Source of the DNA: Actinospica durhamensis
GTDB taxonomy: Bacteria > Actinomycetota > Actinomycetes > Streptomycetales > Catenulisporaceae
DNA length: 64,000 nt
Assembly: GCF_018139695.1 (NCBI RefSeq)
Contig: NZ_JAGSOG010000010.1
Coordinates: forward strand, 1 to 64,000
Direction: 5' to 3'
This document shows positions 48,998 through 58,438 of this stretch, one piece after another. The translations under genes were made by a program, and so were the position numbers. How positions within the stretch are numbered: the stretch's first letter is position 1; every line of letters begins with the position of its first letter. The notes beneath the pieces were generated by a model that ran no database searches, was not told the origin of the DNA, and was given only the letters and a program-made list of their open reading frames with translations.

Positions 48998-50154
48998 GCA
49001 CCCGTACCGCCGCACCGCCCGCACGGCTCGAAGCCCGTGTGGATCTCGACGCGCTTCGGTCCAACGTCCGCCGGCTGCGTGAGATCGCCGGTCCGGCACA
49101 GGTGATGGCCGTGGTGAAGGCCGACGCATACGGGCACGGAATGGTGCCCTGTGCCCGCGCGGCCGTCCAGGCCGGGGCGGCCTGGCTGGGCACGGCGCTG
49201 CCGGAGGAGGCCCTCGCGCTGCGCGCGGCCGGGCTCGAGGTGCCGATCCTGACCTGGCTGCACGCGCCCGGCGACGACTTCGCGGCGCTGGTGCGGGCCG
49301 GGGTGGACGTCTCGATCTCGGGCCAGTGGTCGCTGGACGCGGTGCTGGCGGCGGTGGGTGGCACCAGGCGGCCCGCGCGGATCCAGCTGAAGGCGGACAC
49401 CGGGCTCGGGCGCAACGGGATCCAGCCGCGGGAGTGGCCCGCGGTGGTGGACGAGGCGGTCAAGGCCGAGCGGGCCGGGCTGGTGGAGGTGACCGGCCTG
49501 TGGTCGCACTTCGCCTGTGCCGACGAGCCCGGGCATCCCTCGATCCGCCGTCAGCTGACGAGCTTTCACGAGGCGCTGGAGTATGCCGAGGCGGCCGGGC
49601 TGCGCGGGCGGCTGCGGCACATGGCCAACTCCCCGGCCACCCTCACCCTGCCGGAGAGCCACTTCGACCTCGTCCGCCCGGGCGTGGCCGTCTACGGGCT
49701 GAGCCCGGCGCCGGAACTGGGCGTGCCGGCGGACTTCGGGCTGCGGCCGGTGATGACCCTGCGCGGGCGGCTGGCCCTGGTCAAGCAGGTGCCGGAGGCG
49801 CACGGGGTGTCCTACGGGCACACCTATCACACGACCGGCGAGACCCGGCTCGGGCTGGTCCCGGCCGGATACGCGGACGGCATCCCGCGCGCGGCCTCGG
49901 ACCGGGGCCCGGTGTGGATCGGCGGGCGCAGATACGTGATCGCGGGCCGGGTGGCGATGGACCAGTTCGTGGTCGACCTCGGTCCGGCCGGCCCCGGCGA
50001 GCAGAGTCCGGCGGCGGGCGACGAGGTGGTGCTGTTCGGCCCGGGCGAGGACGGCGGGCCGACGGCGCAGGATTGGGCACAGGCGATCGGCACCATCGGT
50101 TACGAGGTGGTCACCCGAATCGGTGGCCGGGTGCCGCGGGTGTACGTGGACTGA
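48994..50154 (+). CDS. alr: Alanine racemase
   Basis: Alr makes D-alanine for peptidoglycan, using pyridoxal phosphate. The 386-residue protein has the PLP lysine Lys42 in VMAVVKADAYGHG and the second-domain Tyr in HGVSYGHTYHT, plus RPGVAVYGLSP. It starts in the ATGA overlap with nnr. It groups with glmS and glmM as cell-wall precursor genes. Confidence 0.95.
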   Translation: MSTRTAAPPARLEARVDLDALRSNVRRLREIAGPAQVMAVVKADAYGHGMVPCARAAVQAGAAWLGTALPEEALALRAAGLEVPILTWLHAPGDDFAALVRAGVDVSISGQWSLDAVLAAVGGTRRPARIQLKADTGLGRNGIQPREWPAVVDEAVKAERAGLVEVTGLWSHFACADEPGHPSIRRQLTSFHEALEYAEAAGLRGRLRHMANSPATLTLPESHFDLVRPGVAVYGLSPAPELGVPADFGLRPVMTLRGRLALVKQVPEAHGVSYGHTYHTTGETRLGLVPAGYADGIPRAASDRGPVWIGGRRYVIAGRVAMDQFVVDLGPAGPGEQSPAAGDEVVLFGPGEDGGPTAQDWAQAIGTIGYEVVTRIGGRVPRVYVD

Positions 50155-50346
50155 GCGCACGTCAGGTGGCTCGGCCGGAACCGTGCGGTGTCGGCCGGTC
50201 GAACGCTTGAAGCGCGGCTGCCGGGCAACAATAGCGAGTGAGATCGCGGCGCTGCGGCCGCGGTGAGGGCACGTCGCCCGGTTCGGCGGCGGCGTGAGGC
50301 GGTGGCGCCGCGAGGGCGCCGGGGCAGTGCGGAAGGCGGCCGAGCG

Positions 50347-51522
50347 GTGGCAGAGGCGTCGGGGAAGGGCAGGCGGGCCGGGCTTCTCGGCGCCGCGGTC
50401 GGGGTGGTCGCGGCCGGGGTGGCGGTGGGCTTCACCGTGGAGCGGCTCACCATCGGGCGGGCGGTGCGGCGGATGGCCGCCATACACGACCCGGGCGAGC
50501 CCTTCGGCTCTCTGCGCGGCGATCCGCGCACGGTGACCGCCTCGGACGGGGTGGAGCTCTACGTCGAGGTGGACGAGCCGCGCGGGTTCGCCGGCGGCGC
50601 GGTGGTGGGGCGCGCGGGGGCGGCGAGCGATCCGGACGAGGCGGCCGGGCGGCCGACACTGCTGTTCACCCACGGGTTCTGCCTGCACCAGGACTGCTGG
50701 CACTATCAGCGGGCTGAGTTCTCGGCCACACACCGGATGGTGTTCTGGGACCAGCGCGGGCACGGCCGCTCCGGCCGGCTGCCGCGCGAGGAGAACGGCC
50801 GGACCAAGCCGGTGACGGTGGATCAGCTCGGCGAGGACCTCTACGCGGTGCTCCAGGCCACCTGTCCGGAGGGCCCGGTGATCCTGGTCGGGCACTCCAT
50901 GGGCGGGATGACCATGATGGCGCTGGCCGCCGCGCACCCGGAGCTGATCGGCGACCGGATCGTGGGCGCCGCGCTGATCAGCACCTCGGCCGGCCGGTTC
51001 GAGGACGTGGCCTTCGGGCTGCCGCGGCCCGGGGCGCAGCTGCTGCACCGGGCCACGCCCGGGATGCTCGGCCTGCTGGCCCGGCAGGCGGCGCTGGTGG
51101 ACCGGGGCCGGTCGCTCGGCGGCGACCTGGGCCTGGTGCTCACCCGCCGCTACGCCTACGGCTCCGAGGTGCCGGAGTCGGTGGTGCGCTTCACCCTCGA
51201 CATGATCGAGTCGGTCCCGATCGACGTGATCGCCGAGTTCTACCCGGCCATAAGCCACCTGGACCTGGGCGCGGCGGTGCCGCTGTTCGACCGGGTGCCC
51301 ACGCTGGTGCTCGGCGGAGCCGGGGACCTGGTGCTGCCGGTGGCGCACAGCGAGGCGCTGGCCGCGGCCATCCCCTCGGCCGCGTACGTGGTGCTGCCGG
51401 AGTCCGGACACGCCGTCATCCTGGAGCACCCGGACTCGGTGGACGAGGCTCTGCGTACCCTGGTGGACCGGGTCGAGGCGCGACTCGACCCGTCCCCGTC
51501 CCCCAGGAGAGCGGCGCAGTGA
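50347..51522 (+). CDS. Membrane-anchored alpha/beta hydrolase
   Basis: The 391-residue protein has one N-terminal hydrophobic segment (about 10-30), then an alpha/beta hydrolase fold. The oxyanion strand is TLLFTHGFCLHQDCWHYQ, the nucleophile elbow is GHSMGG, the acid is likely Asp in GGAGDLVLP, and the His is in ESGHAVILE. It may be a lipase, esterase or peptidase; the substrate is not readable. GTG at 50347 gives a normal anchor; other in-frame starts up to 50263 are possible. It overlaps tsaE by 4 nt, an order (alr-hydrolase-tsaE) also seen in streptomycetes. Confidence 0.82.
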   Translation: MAEASGKGRRAGLLGAAVGVVAAGVAVGFTVERLTIGRAVRRMAAIHDPGEPFGSLRGDPRTVTASDGVELYVEVDEPRGFAGGAVVGRAGAASDPDEAAGRPTLLFTHGFCLHQDCWHYQRAEFSATHRMVFWDQRGHGRSGRLPREENGRTKPVTVDQLGEDLYAVLQATCPEGPVILVGHSMGGMTMMALAAAHPELIGDRIVGAALISTSAGRFEDVAFGLPRPGAQLLHRATPGMLGLLARQAALVDRGRSLGGDLGLVLTRRYAYGSEVPESVVRFTLDMIESVPIDVIAEFYPAISHLDLGAAVPLFDRVPTLVLGGAGDLVLPVAHSEALAAAIPSAAYVVLPESGHAVILEHPDSVDEALRTLVDRVEARLDPSPSPRRAAQ

Positions 51523-52004
51523 ACGTGCTTGACGGACCGTCGGCGGCCTCGGAGCCGAAGCGATCACAGACCACGACGACGCGGGCCGAGGACGCGGCGG
51601 CGACCCGCGCGGTCGGGCTGCACTTCGCCGCACGGCTGCGGCCCGGCGATCTGGTCATCCTTTCGGGTGAACTCGGGGCCGGGAAGACCACCTTCACCCA
51701 GGGGCTGGCCGAGGGCCTCGGGGTGCGCGGGCCGATCACCTCGCCCACCTTCGTGCTGGCCCGGGTGCACCCCTCGCTCACCGGCGGCCCGGCGCTGGTG
51801 CACGTGGACGCCTACCGGCTGGTCAGCCTGGCAGAGCTCGACGACCTGGACCTGGACGCGTCGATGGACGAGTCGGTCACGGTGGTGGAGTGGGGCGAGG
51901 GCAAGGCCGAGGCCCTGGCCGAGGGGCGCGAGGGCCACTACGTGGTCAGATTCGACCGCTCCCGCGCGGACGACGTGCGCGAGATCACCGTCGAGCAGGT
52001 CTGA
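51519..52004 (+). CDS. tsaE: tRNA threonylcarbamoyladenosine biosynthesis ATPase TsaE
   Basis: TsaE is the ATPase that supports TsaB-TsaD in making t6A37 in ANN-decoding tRNAs. The 161-residue protein has Walker A GELGAGKTTF (50-59, Lys56), TSPTFVLARVH and the C-terminal VEWGEG. The start is GTG at 51519, in the 4-nt overlap with the hydrolase. tsaB and tsaD follow, after a reverse-strand gene. Confidence 0.93.
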   Translation: MNVLDGPSAASEPKRSQTTTTRAEDAAATRAVGLHFAARLRPGDLVILSGELGAGKTTFTQGLAEGLGVRGPITSPTFVLARVHPSLTGGPALVHVDAYRLVSLAELDDLDLDASMDESVTVVEWGEGKAEALAEGREGHYVVRFDRSRADDVREITVEQV

Positions 52005-52031
52005 GCCGCGCGCCGGCGCGCGGCGAGAGCG

Positions 52032-52670
52032 TCAGACCACGACGACGTCGGTGCCGACCGCGGCGAACTGGTAGAGCACCTGCGCGTCGGTCTGCTCCAT
52101 CCGCACGCCGCCGGTGTGGCCCTTGGGCGCCGGGGGCATGCCGATCAGCCCGGCCTCGGCGTCGAAGCCGAAGACGGTGGAGGAGCTGGAGTCGAAGCGC
52201 ACCAGGTAGACGACGCTGACCCCGTCACCGCCGGTGGATCCCGGGCTCTTGGCGTAGACCGGGTAGGTGCCCGCGGGCGGGGTGACGGTGCCGGGCACCA
52301 CCTGCATGGTGCGGCTCACGGTCGAGCCCTGAACCAGCCAGACCCGGTGCAGGCTCGGGGAGTAGACGATCCGGGTGCCGCTGCCCGAGTTCGCCGGCAG
52401 CGCGTCGGCCTGGGGCGCGGCGTTGGTCGAGGTCGCCGAGACCTTCGCGGCGCTGTTCGCGCTCGCGTGCGGCGCGGTCGCCTCGGCCTGGGCGGCGAGG
52501 ATGCCCACGCCGGCCAGCGCGGCGATCGTCATCATGAGGACCGAGAAGGTCGCGCCCCGTCCCGATTTCCGGGCCGGACGGGGACCCCGCACGGGGTCCG
52601 GGGCCGCGGGGGCGGCGCCGTGTTTGCGGGCGCCGGCGGCCCGGGTTCCTCTACCCATGGGGCTCATCAT
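52032..52670 (-). CDS. Membrane-anchored YkuD-like (L,D-transpeptidase fold) protein without catalytic Cys
   Basis: The 212-residue protein has a basic N terminus, one membrane segment (about 43-62), a Ser/Ala linker and a small beta-rich domain (98-212). The pattern RIVYSPSLHRVWLVQGSTV, GTVTPPAGTYPVYAK and GGVRMEQTDAQVLYQF..VGTDVVVV matches the L,D-transpeptidase fold. Where active enzymes have SHGC-R, this has HTGGVR (residues 185-190), and the protein contains no Cys at all, so it cannot use the Cys mechanism. It lies antisense inside the tsaE-tsaB gap. ATG 52670 or 52658 could start it. Confidence 0.75.
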   Translation of the reverse strand: MMSPMGRGTRAAGARKHGAAPAAPDPVRGPRPARKSGRGATFSVLMMTIAALAGVGILAAQAEATAPHASANSAAKVSATSTNAAPQADALPANSGSGTRIVYSPSLHRVWLVQGSTVSRTMQVVPGTVTPPAGTYPVYAKSPGSTGGDGVSVVYLVRFDSSSSTVFGFDAEAGLIGMPPAPKGHTGGVRMEQTDAQVLYQFAAVGTDVVVV

Positions 52671-52808
52671 GCCCTACCGGCACCGTATGGGTTAAGAGCC
52701 GGGGGCGGGCGAATGCGCCTCGACACGGTCCGTGGCGGGCCCGGCGCGCCGGTACGGGGGCGGCCCCGGCGCCGGATCGGAGCCGTGACGGGGGCCGGAC
52801 TCGCGGTG

Positions 52809-53534
52809 ATGAATAATGGCCGGGTGCTGCTCTTGGCTTTCGACACGGCGACCCCGGCGGTGACCGTCGCCCTGCGCGGCGAGGACGGCGTGCTCGCAGA
52901 GCACACCGAGGTCGACGCCCGCAGACACGGCGAGTTGCTCGCCCCGGGAATCGAGCGGGTGCTGGCCGCGGCCGGCGCCTCCCGCACGGCGCTGACCGCG
53001 GTGGCCGTGGGGGTCGGGCCAGGCCCGTTCACCGGGCTGCGGGTGGGTCTGATGACGGCTCGGGCGCTGGGCGACGCGCTGGAGATCCCGGTCTACGGGG
53101 TGTGCACGCTCGACATCCTGGCCGCGGCGGTCGCCGCCGCAGGGGCCGAGGACTTCGCGGTCGCCACCGACGCGCGCCGGCGCGAGGTGTACTGGGCCGA
53201 GTACGACGCGCACGGACGACGGCGAACGCCACCGGCGGTGGACCGGCCGGCCGACATCGCCGAGCGGCTGGCCGGCCGTGCGGTGGCCGGGCAGGGGCCC
53301 GCGCTCTACCCGGAGTTCTTCCCGCGCGCGCTCGAGCCGGCGCTGCCGAGCGCGGCCGGGCTGGCCGAGCTGACGGCCCGTCTGCTGGCCGAGGACCCGG
53401 GCGCGCTGCTGCCGCCGCTGCCGCTGTATCTGCGCCGCCCCGACGCGGTCGAGCCCGGCGCGCGCAAGTCGGTGCACCAGCCGGACGCGCGCGAGCTCGG
53501 CGGCCGCGCGACGACCGGGGCGGGCCGGGCGTGA
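52809..53534 (+). CDS. tsaB: tRNA threonylcarbamoyladenosine biosynthesis protein TsaB
   Basis: TsaB is the non-catalytic partner of TsaD. The 241-residue protein has the ASKHA-fold start [16 protein letters not shown], then [22 protein letters not shown] and [14 protein letters not shown]. The start may be ATG 52809 or GTG 52824; neither has a clear ribosome binding site. Its stop overlaps rimI by 4 nt. Confidence 0.92.
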   Translation: MNNGRVLLLAFDTATPAVTVALRGEDGVLAEHTEVDARRHGELLAPGIERVLAAAGASRTALTAVAVGVGPGPFTGLRVGLMTARALGDALEIPVYGVCTLDILAAAVAAAGAEDFAVATDARRREVYWAEYDAHGRRRTPPAVDRPADIAERLAGRAVAGQGPALYPEFFPRALEPALPSAAGLAELTARLLAEDPGALLPPLPLYLRRPDAVEPGARKSVHQPDARELGGRATTGAGRA

Positions 53535-54154
53535 ACGGCGCGGCCCGGCCGCCGGCCGAGATCGCCGAGACCGGGATCAGGCTGCGCCGGATGCGCTGGT
53601 GGGACCTGCCCGGCGTGATCCTGCTGGAGAACCTGACCTTCCCCGAGGACGCCTGGTCGGTCGGGATGTTCTGGTCCGAGCTGGCCGAGGCCGGCAGCCG
53701 CCACTACGTGGTGGCCGAGGACACCGGCGCGCGCGGCGGACGGCCGGGCACGGACGAGCCGCGCATCGTCGGCTACGCCGGGCTGCTCGCCGGGGTGGGC
53801 GAGGCCGAGGTGCTCACCATCGCGGTGGACCCGGCCAGGGCCGGGCGCGGGCTCGGCGCGCGGCTGCTCACGGAACTGATGCGGGAGGCGGCCCGGCGCC
53901 GCTGCGACGAGGTGGTGCTCGAGGTCCGGGTGGACAACGAGCGGGCACAGAAGCTCTACCAGCGCTTCGGATTCGTCGGCATCGGGGTGCGCCGCGGCTA
54001 CTACCAGCCGGCCAACGTGGACGCGCTGGTGATGCGCGCCGGCGGGGTGCTGGCCCGGTTCGGTCCCGGCCCGGCCGGGATCGCGGGCGGCGGCGCGCAC
54101 GCCCTGCCCGCGGGCGGCGCCGAAGCAGACATCGAGAACAGGGTGAACCCATGA
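53531..54154 (+). CDS. rimI: Ribosomal protein S18 alanine N-acetyltransferase (GNAT)
   Basis: The 207-residue protein is a GNAT acetyltransferase with [25 protein letters not shown] at the start, the acetyl-CoA loop [12 protein letters not shown] and the C-terminal [26 protein letters not shown]. RimI acetylates the N terminus of S18 in E. coli; its position between tsaB and tsaD supports the name. A Gly/Ala-rich tail of about 35 residues follows. It starts at GTG 53531 in a GTGA overlap. Confidence 0.88.
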   Translation: MNGAARPPAEIAETGIRLRRMRWWDLPGVILLENLTFPEDAWSVGMFWSELAEAGSRHYVVAEDTGARGGRPGTDEPRIVGYAGLLAGVGEAEVLTIAVDPARAGRGLGARLLTELMREAARRRCDEVVLEVRVDNERAQKLYQRFGFVGIGVRRGYYQPANVDALVMRAGGVLARFGPGPAGIAGGGAHALPAGGAEADIENRVNP

Positions 54155-55203
54155 CCGCCGACCAGCCGATCGTGCTCGGCTTCGAAACCTCCTGCGACGA
54201 GACCGGGGTCGGGATCGTGCGCGGGATCGAGCTGCTCGCCGACGCGGTGGCCACCAGCGTGGACGAGCACGCCCGGTTCGGCGGCGTGGTCCCCGAGGTC
54301 GCCTCGCGCGCGCACCTCGACGCGATGGTGCCGACCGTGCACCGGGCGCTGGACCAGGCCGGGCTCAAGCTCTCCGACATCGACGCGATCGCGGTCACCT
54401 CGGGCCCGGGCCTGGCCGGCGCGCTGCTGGTCGGGGTCGCGGCGGCCAAGGCGTACGCGCTGGCGCTGGGCAAGCCGATCTACGGGGTCAACCACCTCGC
54501 CGCGCACGTGTGCGTGGACCAGCTCGAGCACGGCCCGCTGCCGCAGCCGGCCATGGCGCTGCTGGTCTCCGGCGGCCACTCCTCGCTGCTGCTGGTGCCG
54601 GACGTGGCCACCGACGTGCGCCCGCTGGGCAACACCATCGACGACGCGGCCGGCGAGGCCTTCGACAAGGTGGCCAGGGTGCTCGGCCTCGGCTTCCCGG
54701 GCGGCCCGCACGTGGACCGCGCGGCCCGCGACGGAGACCCCGCGGCCATCGCCTTCCCGCGCGGCCTGACCGGCCCGCGCGACGCCCCGTACGACTTCTC
54801 CTTCTCCGGCCTCAAGACCGCGGTCGCGCGCTGGATCGAGGCCAGGGAGCGGGCCGGGGAGCCGGTGCCGGTGGCGGACGTGGCCGCCTCGTTCCAGGAG
54901 GCCGTGGTGGACGTGCTCACCCGCAAGGCGCTGCGCGCCTGCAAGGAGAACGGCGTCGACCATCTGCTGATCGGCGGCGGCGTCGCGGCCAACTCGCGGC
55001 TGCGCGCGCTGGCCACCGAGCGGGCCGAGGCGATGGGCATCAGGGTGCGTGTTCCGCGCCCGGGCCTGTGCACCGACAACGGCGCCATGGTGGCCGCGCT
55101 CGGTGCGCAGTTGGTGGCGAGCGGTGTCGAACCGAGCGCGCTGGACCTGCCGGCCGACTCCTCCATGCCGGTGACCGAGATCGTCGCTCAGGGCCTGTCC
55201 TAA
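54151..55203 (+). CDS. tsaD: tRNA N6-threonylcarbamoyltransferase TsaD
   Basis: TsaD transfers the threonylcarbamoyl group to A37 of tRNA. The 350-residue protein starts [16 protein letters not shown], has the metal-binding HLAAHVC motif, [10 protein letters not shown], and the C-terminal [11 protein letters not shown] and TDNGAMVA. The ATG is in a 4-nt overlap with rimI. The set tsaE-tsaB-rimI-tsaD is complete here; TsaC is not in the window. Confidence 0.95.
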   Translation: MTADQPIVLGFETSCDETGVGIVRGIELLADAVATSVDEHARFGGVVPEVASRAHLDAMVPTVHRALDQAGLKLSDIDAIAVTSGPGLAGALLVGVAAAKAYALALGKPIYGVNHLAAHVCVDQLEHGPLPQPAMALLVSGGHSSLLLVPDVATDVRPLGNTIDDAAGEAFDKVARVLGLGFPGGPHVDRAARDGDPAAIAFPRGLTGPRDAPYDFSFSGLKTAVARWIEARERAGEPVPVADVAASFQEAVVDVLTRKALRACKENGVDHLLIGGGVAANSRLRALATERAEAMGIRVRVPRPGLCTDNGAMVAALGAQLVASGVEPSALDLPADSSMPVTEIVAQGLS

Positions 55204-55328
55204 GGTTTTCCGGGTCTTCGCGCGCCCCGGCGCCCCCCGGTGCGCCGCGTGAGCTCCCCGACAGTGTCCTGACGTGCGCGGACAGTAGCGTCACCGGGTG
55301 CAATCCACAGCCGCGGCGTATCCCAGGC

Positions 55329-55358
55329 CTGACACGCTTCCGGGCCGGGCGCTATCCT
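55329..55358 (+). promoter_or_regulatory. Promoter of the septum-formation-like gene (CTGACA-N18-TATCCT)
   Basis: CTGACA at 55329-55334 and TATCCT at 55353-55358 are 18 bp apart, with the ATG at 55395 about 30 nt after the expected start site. Confidence 0.55.
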
Positions 55359-55394
55359 CGGGTGGGGGAGGGCCCGCGTCAAGGTGTGGGGAGC

Positions 55395-56366
55395 ATGCTC
55401 GAGTACGACGATCTCGCAGGTGCCGTCCGGCAGTGGCGGCCGTCGACGACCGTGCGCCTGGTGGGCGGATGGGTCGCGATCGCGGGGCTTGCCGTGGCCG
55501 CCTCGACCGTGGCGGCGTGGGCGCGCGGTGACCTCGCGCCCGGGCTCGCCGCCCTCGGCGCGCTGGCCGGGACGCTGGCGGCCTGGTTCGGCTACGGCTA
55601 CCTGCACCGCTTCCGGATCGCGCTCGGCAACGGGCTGCTGACCGTCGTCGGGGTCTGGTGCACCTACCGGATCCCGTTGCAGTACGTGGTGGGGGCGCGG
55701 GCCACCCGCGCGGGCGTGCTGTTCGAACTGAGCAACGGCGGGCGCTGTCTGGCCGGGGCCGTCGCGGCCCCCTCCCCCCGGGCCGACGCGGCCGTGAACG
55801 CGGTGCTGGCCGCCTCGGCCACCGAGCGCTCCCTGCAGGAGCTCGGGGACGGCCGCGGGGCCTTCGGGCGGGACGGCGCCGCCGGCGTGGCCGGCGCGCG
55901 GCCCCGGGGCTCGGTCAGGATCCCGGGACCGCCGCCGCCGATCCTGGCGACCATCGGCCTGATCGGCCGGATCACCTCGCGCAGCCCGCGCGCGACCGTC
56001 ATCAGGTACGCGCTGTGCTGGCTGCTGCTGGCCGCGGCCTACGGCGCGTTCTTCGTCGCGCAGGACAGCGACGCCGCGACCACCTCGACCGCGCCCACCA
56101 CCCTGCCGCAGCTGAAGGTGGGCGACTGCCTGACCGACTCGGCCGATCCGAGCACGATCACGCCGTGCACCTCGCCGCACACCGGGCAGGTGTTCATGGT
56201 GGCCGACTACACGCCCGGCATCAGCTGCGACAAGAGCGACCTCGATCAGAGCCGGCTGCCGTCCGACGCGTCCTACTCGGTGATCACGGTCTGGAACGGC
56301 ACCAGCCGGACCTCCTGCCTGGTGGTGACGAGCGCGATCACCTGGTCCGTGGTCAAGTCCTCCTGA
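55395..56366 (+). CDS. Membrane protein with C-terminal septum-formation-like domain
   Basis: The 323-residue protein has two N-terminal membrane segments (about 23-45 and 48-70), a soluble region resembling a PH-like fold (HRFRIALGNGLLTVVGVWCTYRIPLQYV), a third membrane segment (about 210-228) and an outer domain. That domain shows VGDCLTD..., CTSPHTGQVFMVADY and two later Cys, the pattern of actinobacterial Septum_form domains (paired Cys, PH..EVF motif). No enzyme role is expected; a link to the division septum comes only from the domain name. ATG at 55395 follows GGGGAG. Confidence 0.72.
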   Translation: MLEYDDLAGAVRQWRPSTTVRLVGGWVAIAGLAVAASTVAAWARGDLAPGLAALGALAGTLAAWFGYGYLHRFRIALGNGLLTVVGVWCTYRIPLQYVVGARATRAGVLFELSNGGRCLAGAVAAPSPRADAAVNAVLAASATERSLQELGDGRGAFGRDGAAGVAGARPRGSVRIPGPPPPILATIGLIGRITSRSPRATVIRYALCWLLLAAAYGAFFVAQDSDAATTSTAPTTLPQLKVGDCLTDSADPSTITPCTSPHTGQVFMVADYTPGISCDKSDLDQSRLPSDASYSVITVWNGTSRTSCLVVTSAITWSVVKSS

Positions 56367-56397
56367 CCCGGCCACGGACCCGGATGCACCGACGCCG

Positions 56398-56829
56398 TCA
56401 CCCCATCGGCGTGGCCGACATGCGCGGCGCGGGCGGGGCCGCGACGTCCAGGGCCGCCTCCAGCGACTGAAGGTACGCCTCGCTGGTGTAGGTGGCGCCG
56501 CTGACCGCGTCGAGCTCGTAGGTCTGCTTGCTCAGCACTTCGCTGTCGAGCACCGACGCGGCGTGCAGGGAGTCCTCCCAGGAGTGGTTGTTGTCGTGCG
56601 GCAGTTGCAGGGCCTTGACGGCGATGATGCGGGATCCGATGCAGGTGACCTGCACCTGCACGATCCCGTGGGCCAGCGCGATCTCGGGGCCGACCGCGGT
56701 GCGGGTGCTCGCCGAGGCGGCGTCGTCGGCGAGCGACGCGGCCTGTCGGGGCGAGGTGAACGCCTTGTCCACGATGACGAGGGCGAACACCGCGAGCGAG
56801 ACCACGACGCAGAACAGGAATTTGCGCAT
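56398..56829 (-). CDS. Exported FMN-binding domain protein
   Basis: The 143-residue protein has an N-terminal membrane anchor or signal (3-21) and an FMN_bind domain. The flavinylation motif D-x-x-S-G-A-T is present at residues 107-113 (DAVSGAT), with Thr113 the expected site for covalent FMN attached by ApbE. It lies 52 bp after the ferric-reductase-like gene in the same direction, so it is likely its extracytoplasmic electron acceptor or donor. No apbE is in the window. Confidence 0.87.
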   Translation of the reverse strand: MRKFLFCVVVSLAVFALVIVDKAFTSPRQAASLADDAASASTRTAVGPEIALAHGIVQVQVTCIGSRIIAVKALQLPHDNNHSWEDSLHAASVLDSEVLSKQTYELDAVSGATYTSEAYLQSLEAALDVAAPPAPRMSATPMG

Positions 56830-56881
56830 CAGGTCCTCGTGGGTGCTTTCCGTGCTGTTCCGGGCTTTTCGGGCGGGCGGC

Positions 56882-58345
56882 TCAGAAGTCGAACAGTTCG
56901 CTGTGGATGTAGCGGCGCTTGACCCCGGCCTTGCGCAGGTTGCGGATGGAGGCGTTCACCATGCCGGGCGAGCCGCAGATGAACACCTCGCGCTCGCGCA
57001 GGTCGGGGATGCGCCACAGCAGCTGCTGCGGGTGCATCGGGTCCTCCTTCGCGGTCTTGCCGCGCTTGCCGAGGATCGGTAGGAACGTCAGCTTGCCCTG
57101 ACGCTGCATCCGCCACAGCTCGTCCGCCATCAGCAGGTCGTGCTCGGAGCTGGCCCGCTGGGCGAAGATCACGTCGCGCTCGTTGCCGTCGAGGGTCTCG
57201 GCGATGGCCCGCAGCGGGGTCACGCCCACGCCGCCGCCGATCAGCAGGACCCGCCGGCGGCGCCGGAGCACGGCGGTGAACGCGCCGTACGGACCGTCCG
57301 CGAACACGCGCTGGCCGGGCCGCAGCCGGCGCTTGAGCCGGCGGGTGTAGCCGCCGACGCCCTTGATGGTCAGCCGCAGGGTGTCGTCGGTCGGATGGGC
57401 GGACAGGGAGAAGGGGTGCGACTGGTACCACACCCCGCGGGCCATGAAGCGCCAGCGGAAGTACTGCCCGCCGACGGCGTTGAGGTCGTCGATGTGCGAG
57501 CCCTTGATGTAGATGCTGAAGGTGTCCGGCGCCTCGGCCACGATGTGCGAGATGCGCAGCCGGTGGCGCACGTGGCGGCGCAGCGGCACGTAGACGCGGT
57601 GCACGAACACGGCGAAGGCGACCGCCACGCTCAGGCCGGTCCAGGTGTAGCGCGCGTACTCGTTGCGGGTGAACTGCGCGCCCATCGCGATCTCGTGCCC
57701 GTAGGCGAGAATCCCGGCGGGGTAGGCGATGAGGTGGATCATGTGCCAGCGCTCGTAGCCGAGCTTGCGCCGGATCTTGCGCGCCGAGCTCAGGCCGAGG
57801 CACAGCAGCAGCAGGTAGGCGATGGTGGCGATGAGCACGTCTGGGTAGGTGCGCATCACGTCGAGGAACACCGTGTTGACCGGCGCGCCGAGGCTGAGGG
57901 AGTAGCCGGCGAGCACGAGTCCCACGTGCATGGTCAGCAGCATGAACAGGTAGCCGCCGAGGTAGCGGTGCAGCGACGCCAGCCACGAGCCGATCCGGTG
58001 TTCGAGCCAGGGCAGCCGCGCCATCAGCGCGACCTCGATCAGCAGCAGGTAGCCGCCGATCAGCCCGGTCAGCTGGGCACCCATGATCAGCTCTTCGGAC
58101 AGGTTCTGCACCCGTGAGGGCGGGGTCTGCATCCACCACAGCGTCAGCAGTTCGACCGCGCCGCCGAGCGCGATGATGAGCAGCAGCGTGCTCAGGGCCA
58201 GCCGGGAGAGCATCGGCCTGGCCTCGCGCACGGACTTGGAATGGGGATTGGGAAAGGTCCGCACGAACGGATAGATCGAGCCGGTGGTCTCGACCTCCGG
58301 CTCGATCCGTCGTATCACTCCCGCTGGACCGGGACTGGGCTCCAT
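56882..58345 (-). CDS. Ferric-reductase-like transmembrane flavocytochrome
   Basis: The 487-residue protein has about six membrane segments with heme-ligand candidates His126, His140, His201/His204 and His217, the spacing of ferric reductase/NOX-type domains. A cytoplasmic FAD- and NAD(P)-binding module follows (HPFSLSAHP, GPYGAFTAV, LIGGGVGVTPL, FICGSPGMVN) and ends HSELFDF. It should move electrons from NAD(P)H through FAD and heme across the membrane. The downstream FMN-binding protein is the likely partner. ATG at 58345 is the only well-placed start. Confidence 0.88.
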   Translation of the reverse strand: MEPSPGPAGVIRRIEPEVETTGSIYPFVRTFPNPHSKSVREARPMLSRLALSTLLLIIALGGAVELLTLWWMQTPPSRVQNLSEELIMGAQLTGLIGGYLLLIEVALMARLPWLEHRIGSWLASLHRYLGGYLFMLLTMHVGLVLAGYSLSLGAPVNTVFLDVMRTYPDVLIATIAYLLLLCLGLSSARKIRRKLGYERWHMIHLIAYPAGILAYGHEIAMGAQFTRNEYARYTWTGLSVAVAFAVFVHRVYVPLRRHVRHRLRISHIVAEAPDTFSIYIKGSHIDDLNAVGGQYFRWRFMARGVWYQSHPFSLSAHPTDDTLRLTIKGVGGYTRRLKRRLRPGQRVFADGPYGAFTAVLRRRRRVLLIGGGVGVTPLRAIAETLDGNERDVIFAQRASSEHDLLMADELWRMQRQGKLTFLPILGKRGKTAKEDPMHPQQLLWRIPDLREREVFICGSPGMVNASIRNLRKAGVKRRYIHSELFDF

Positions 58346-58394
58346 GGCCTGAGTAAACCGGGTCAGCTCGCTCGAGCGCAGGTTTTGGCCGAAG

Positions 58395-58417
58395 ATTTCT
58401 TCGAGTTTTGAAGAAAT
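58395..58417. repeat. AT-rich inverted repeat between the OsmC and reductase genes
   Basis: ATTTCTTC (58395-58402) and GAAGAAAT (58410-58417) form an 8-bp inverted repeat with a 7-bp spacer, in an unusually AT-rich stretch. It could be a weak reverse-strand terminator for the OsmC gene or an operator for the reductase gene. Confidence 0.4.
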
Positions 58418-58438
58418 ATTGGCCGAACGGCACTGGAC

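Noticed and set aside
57140-58117. 325-residue forward frame opposite the ferric-reductase-like gene
   Set aside because: Antisense shadow; the reverse-strand protein has heme, FAD and NAD motifs.
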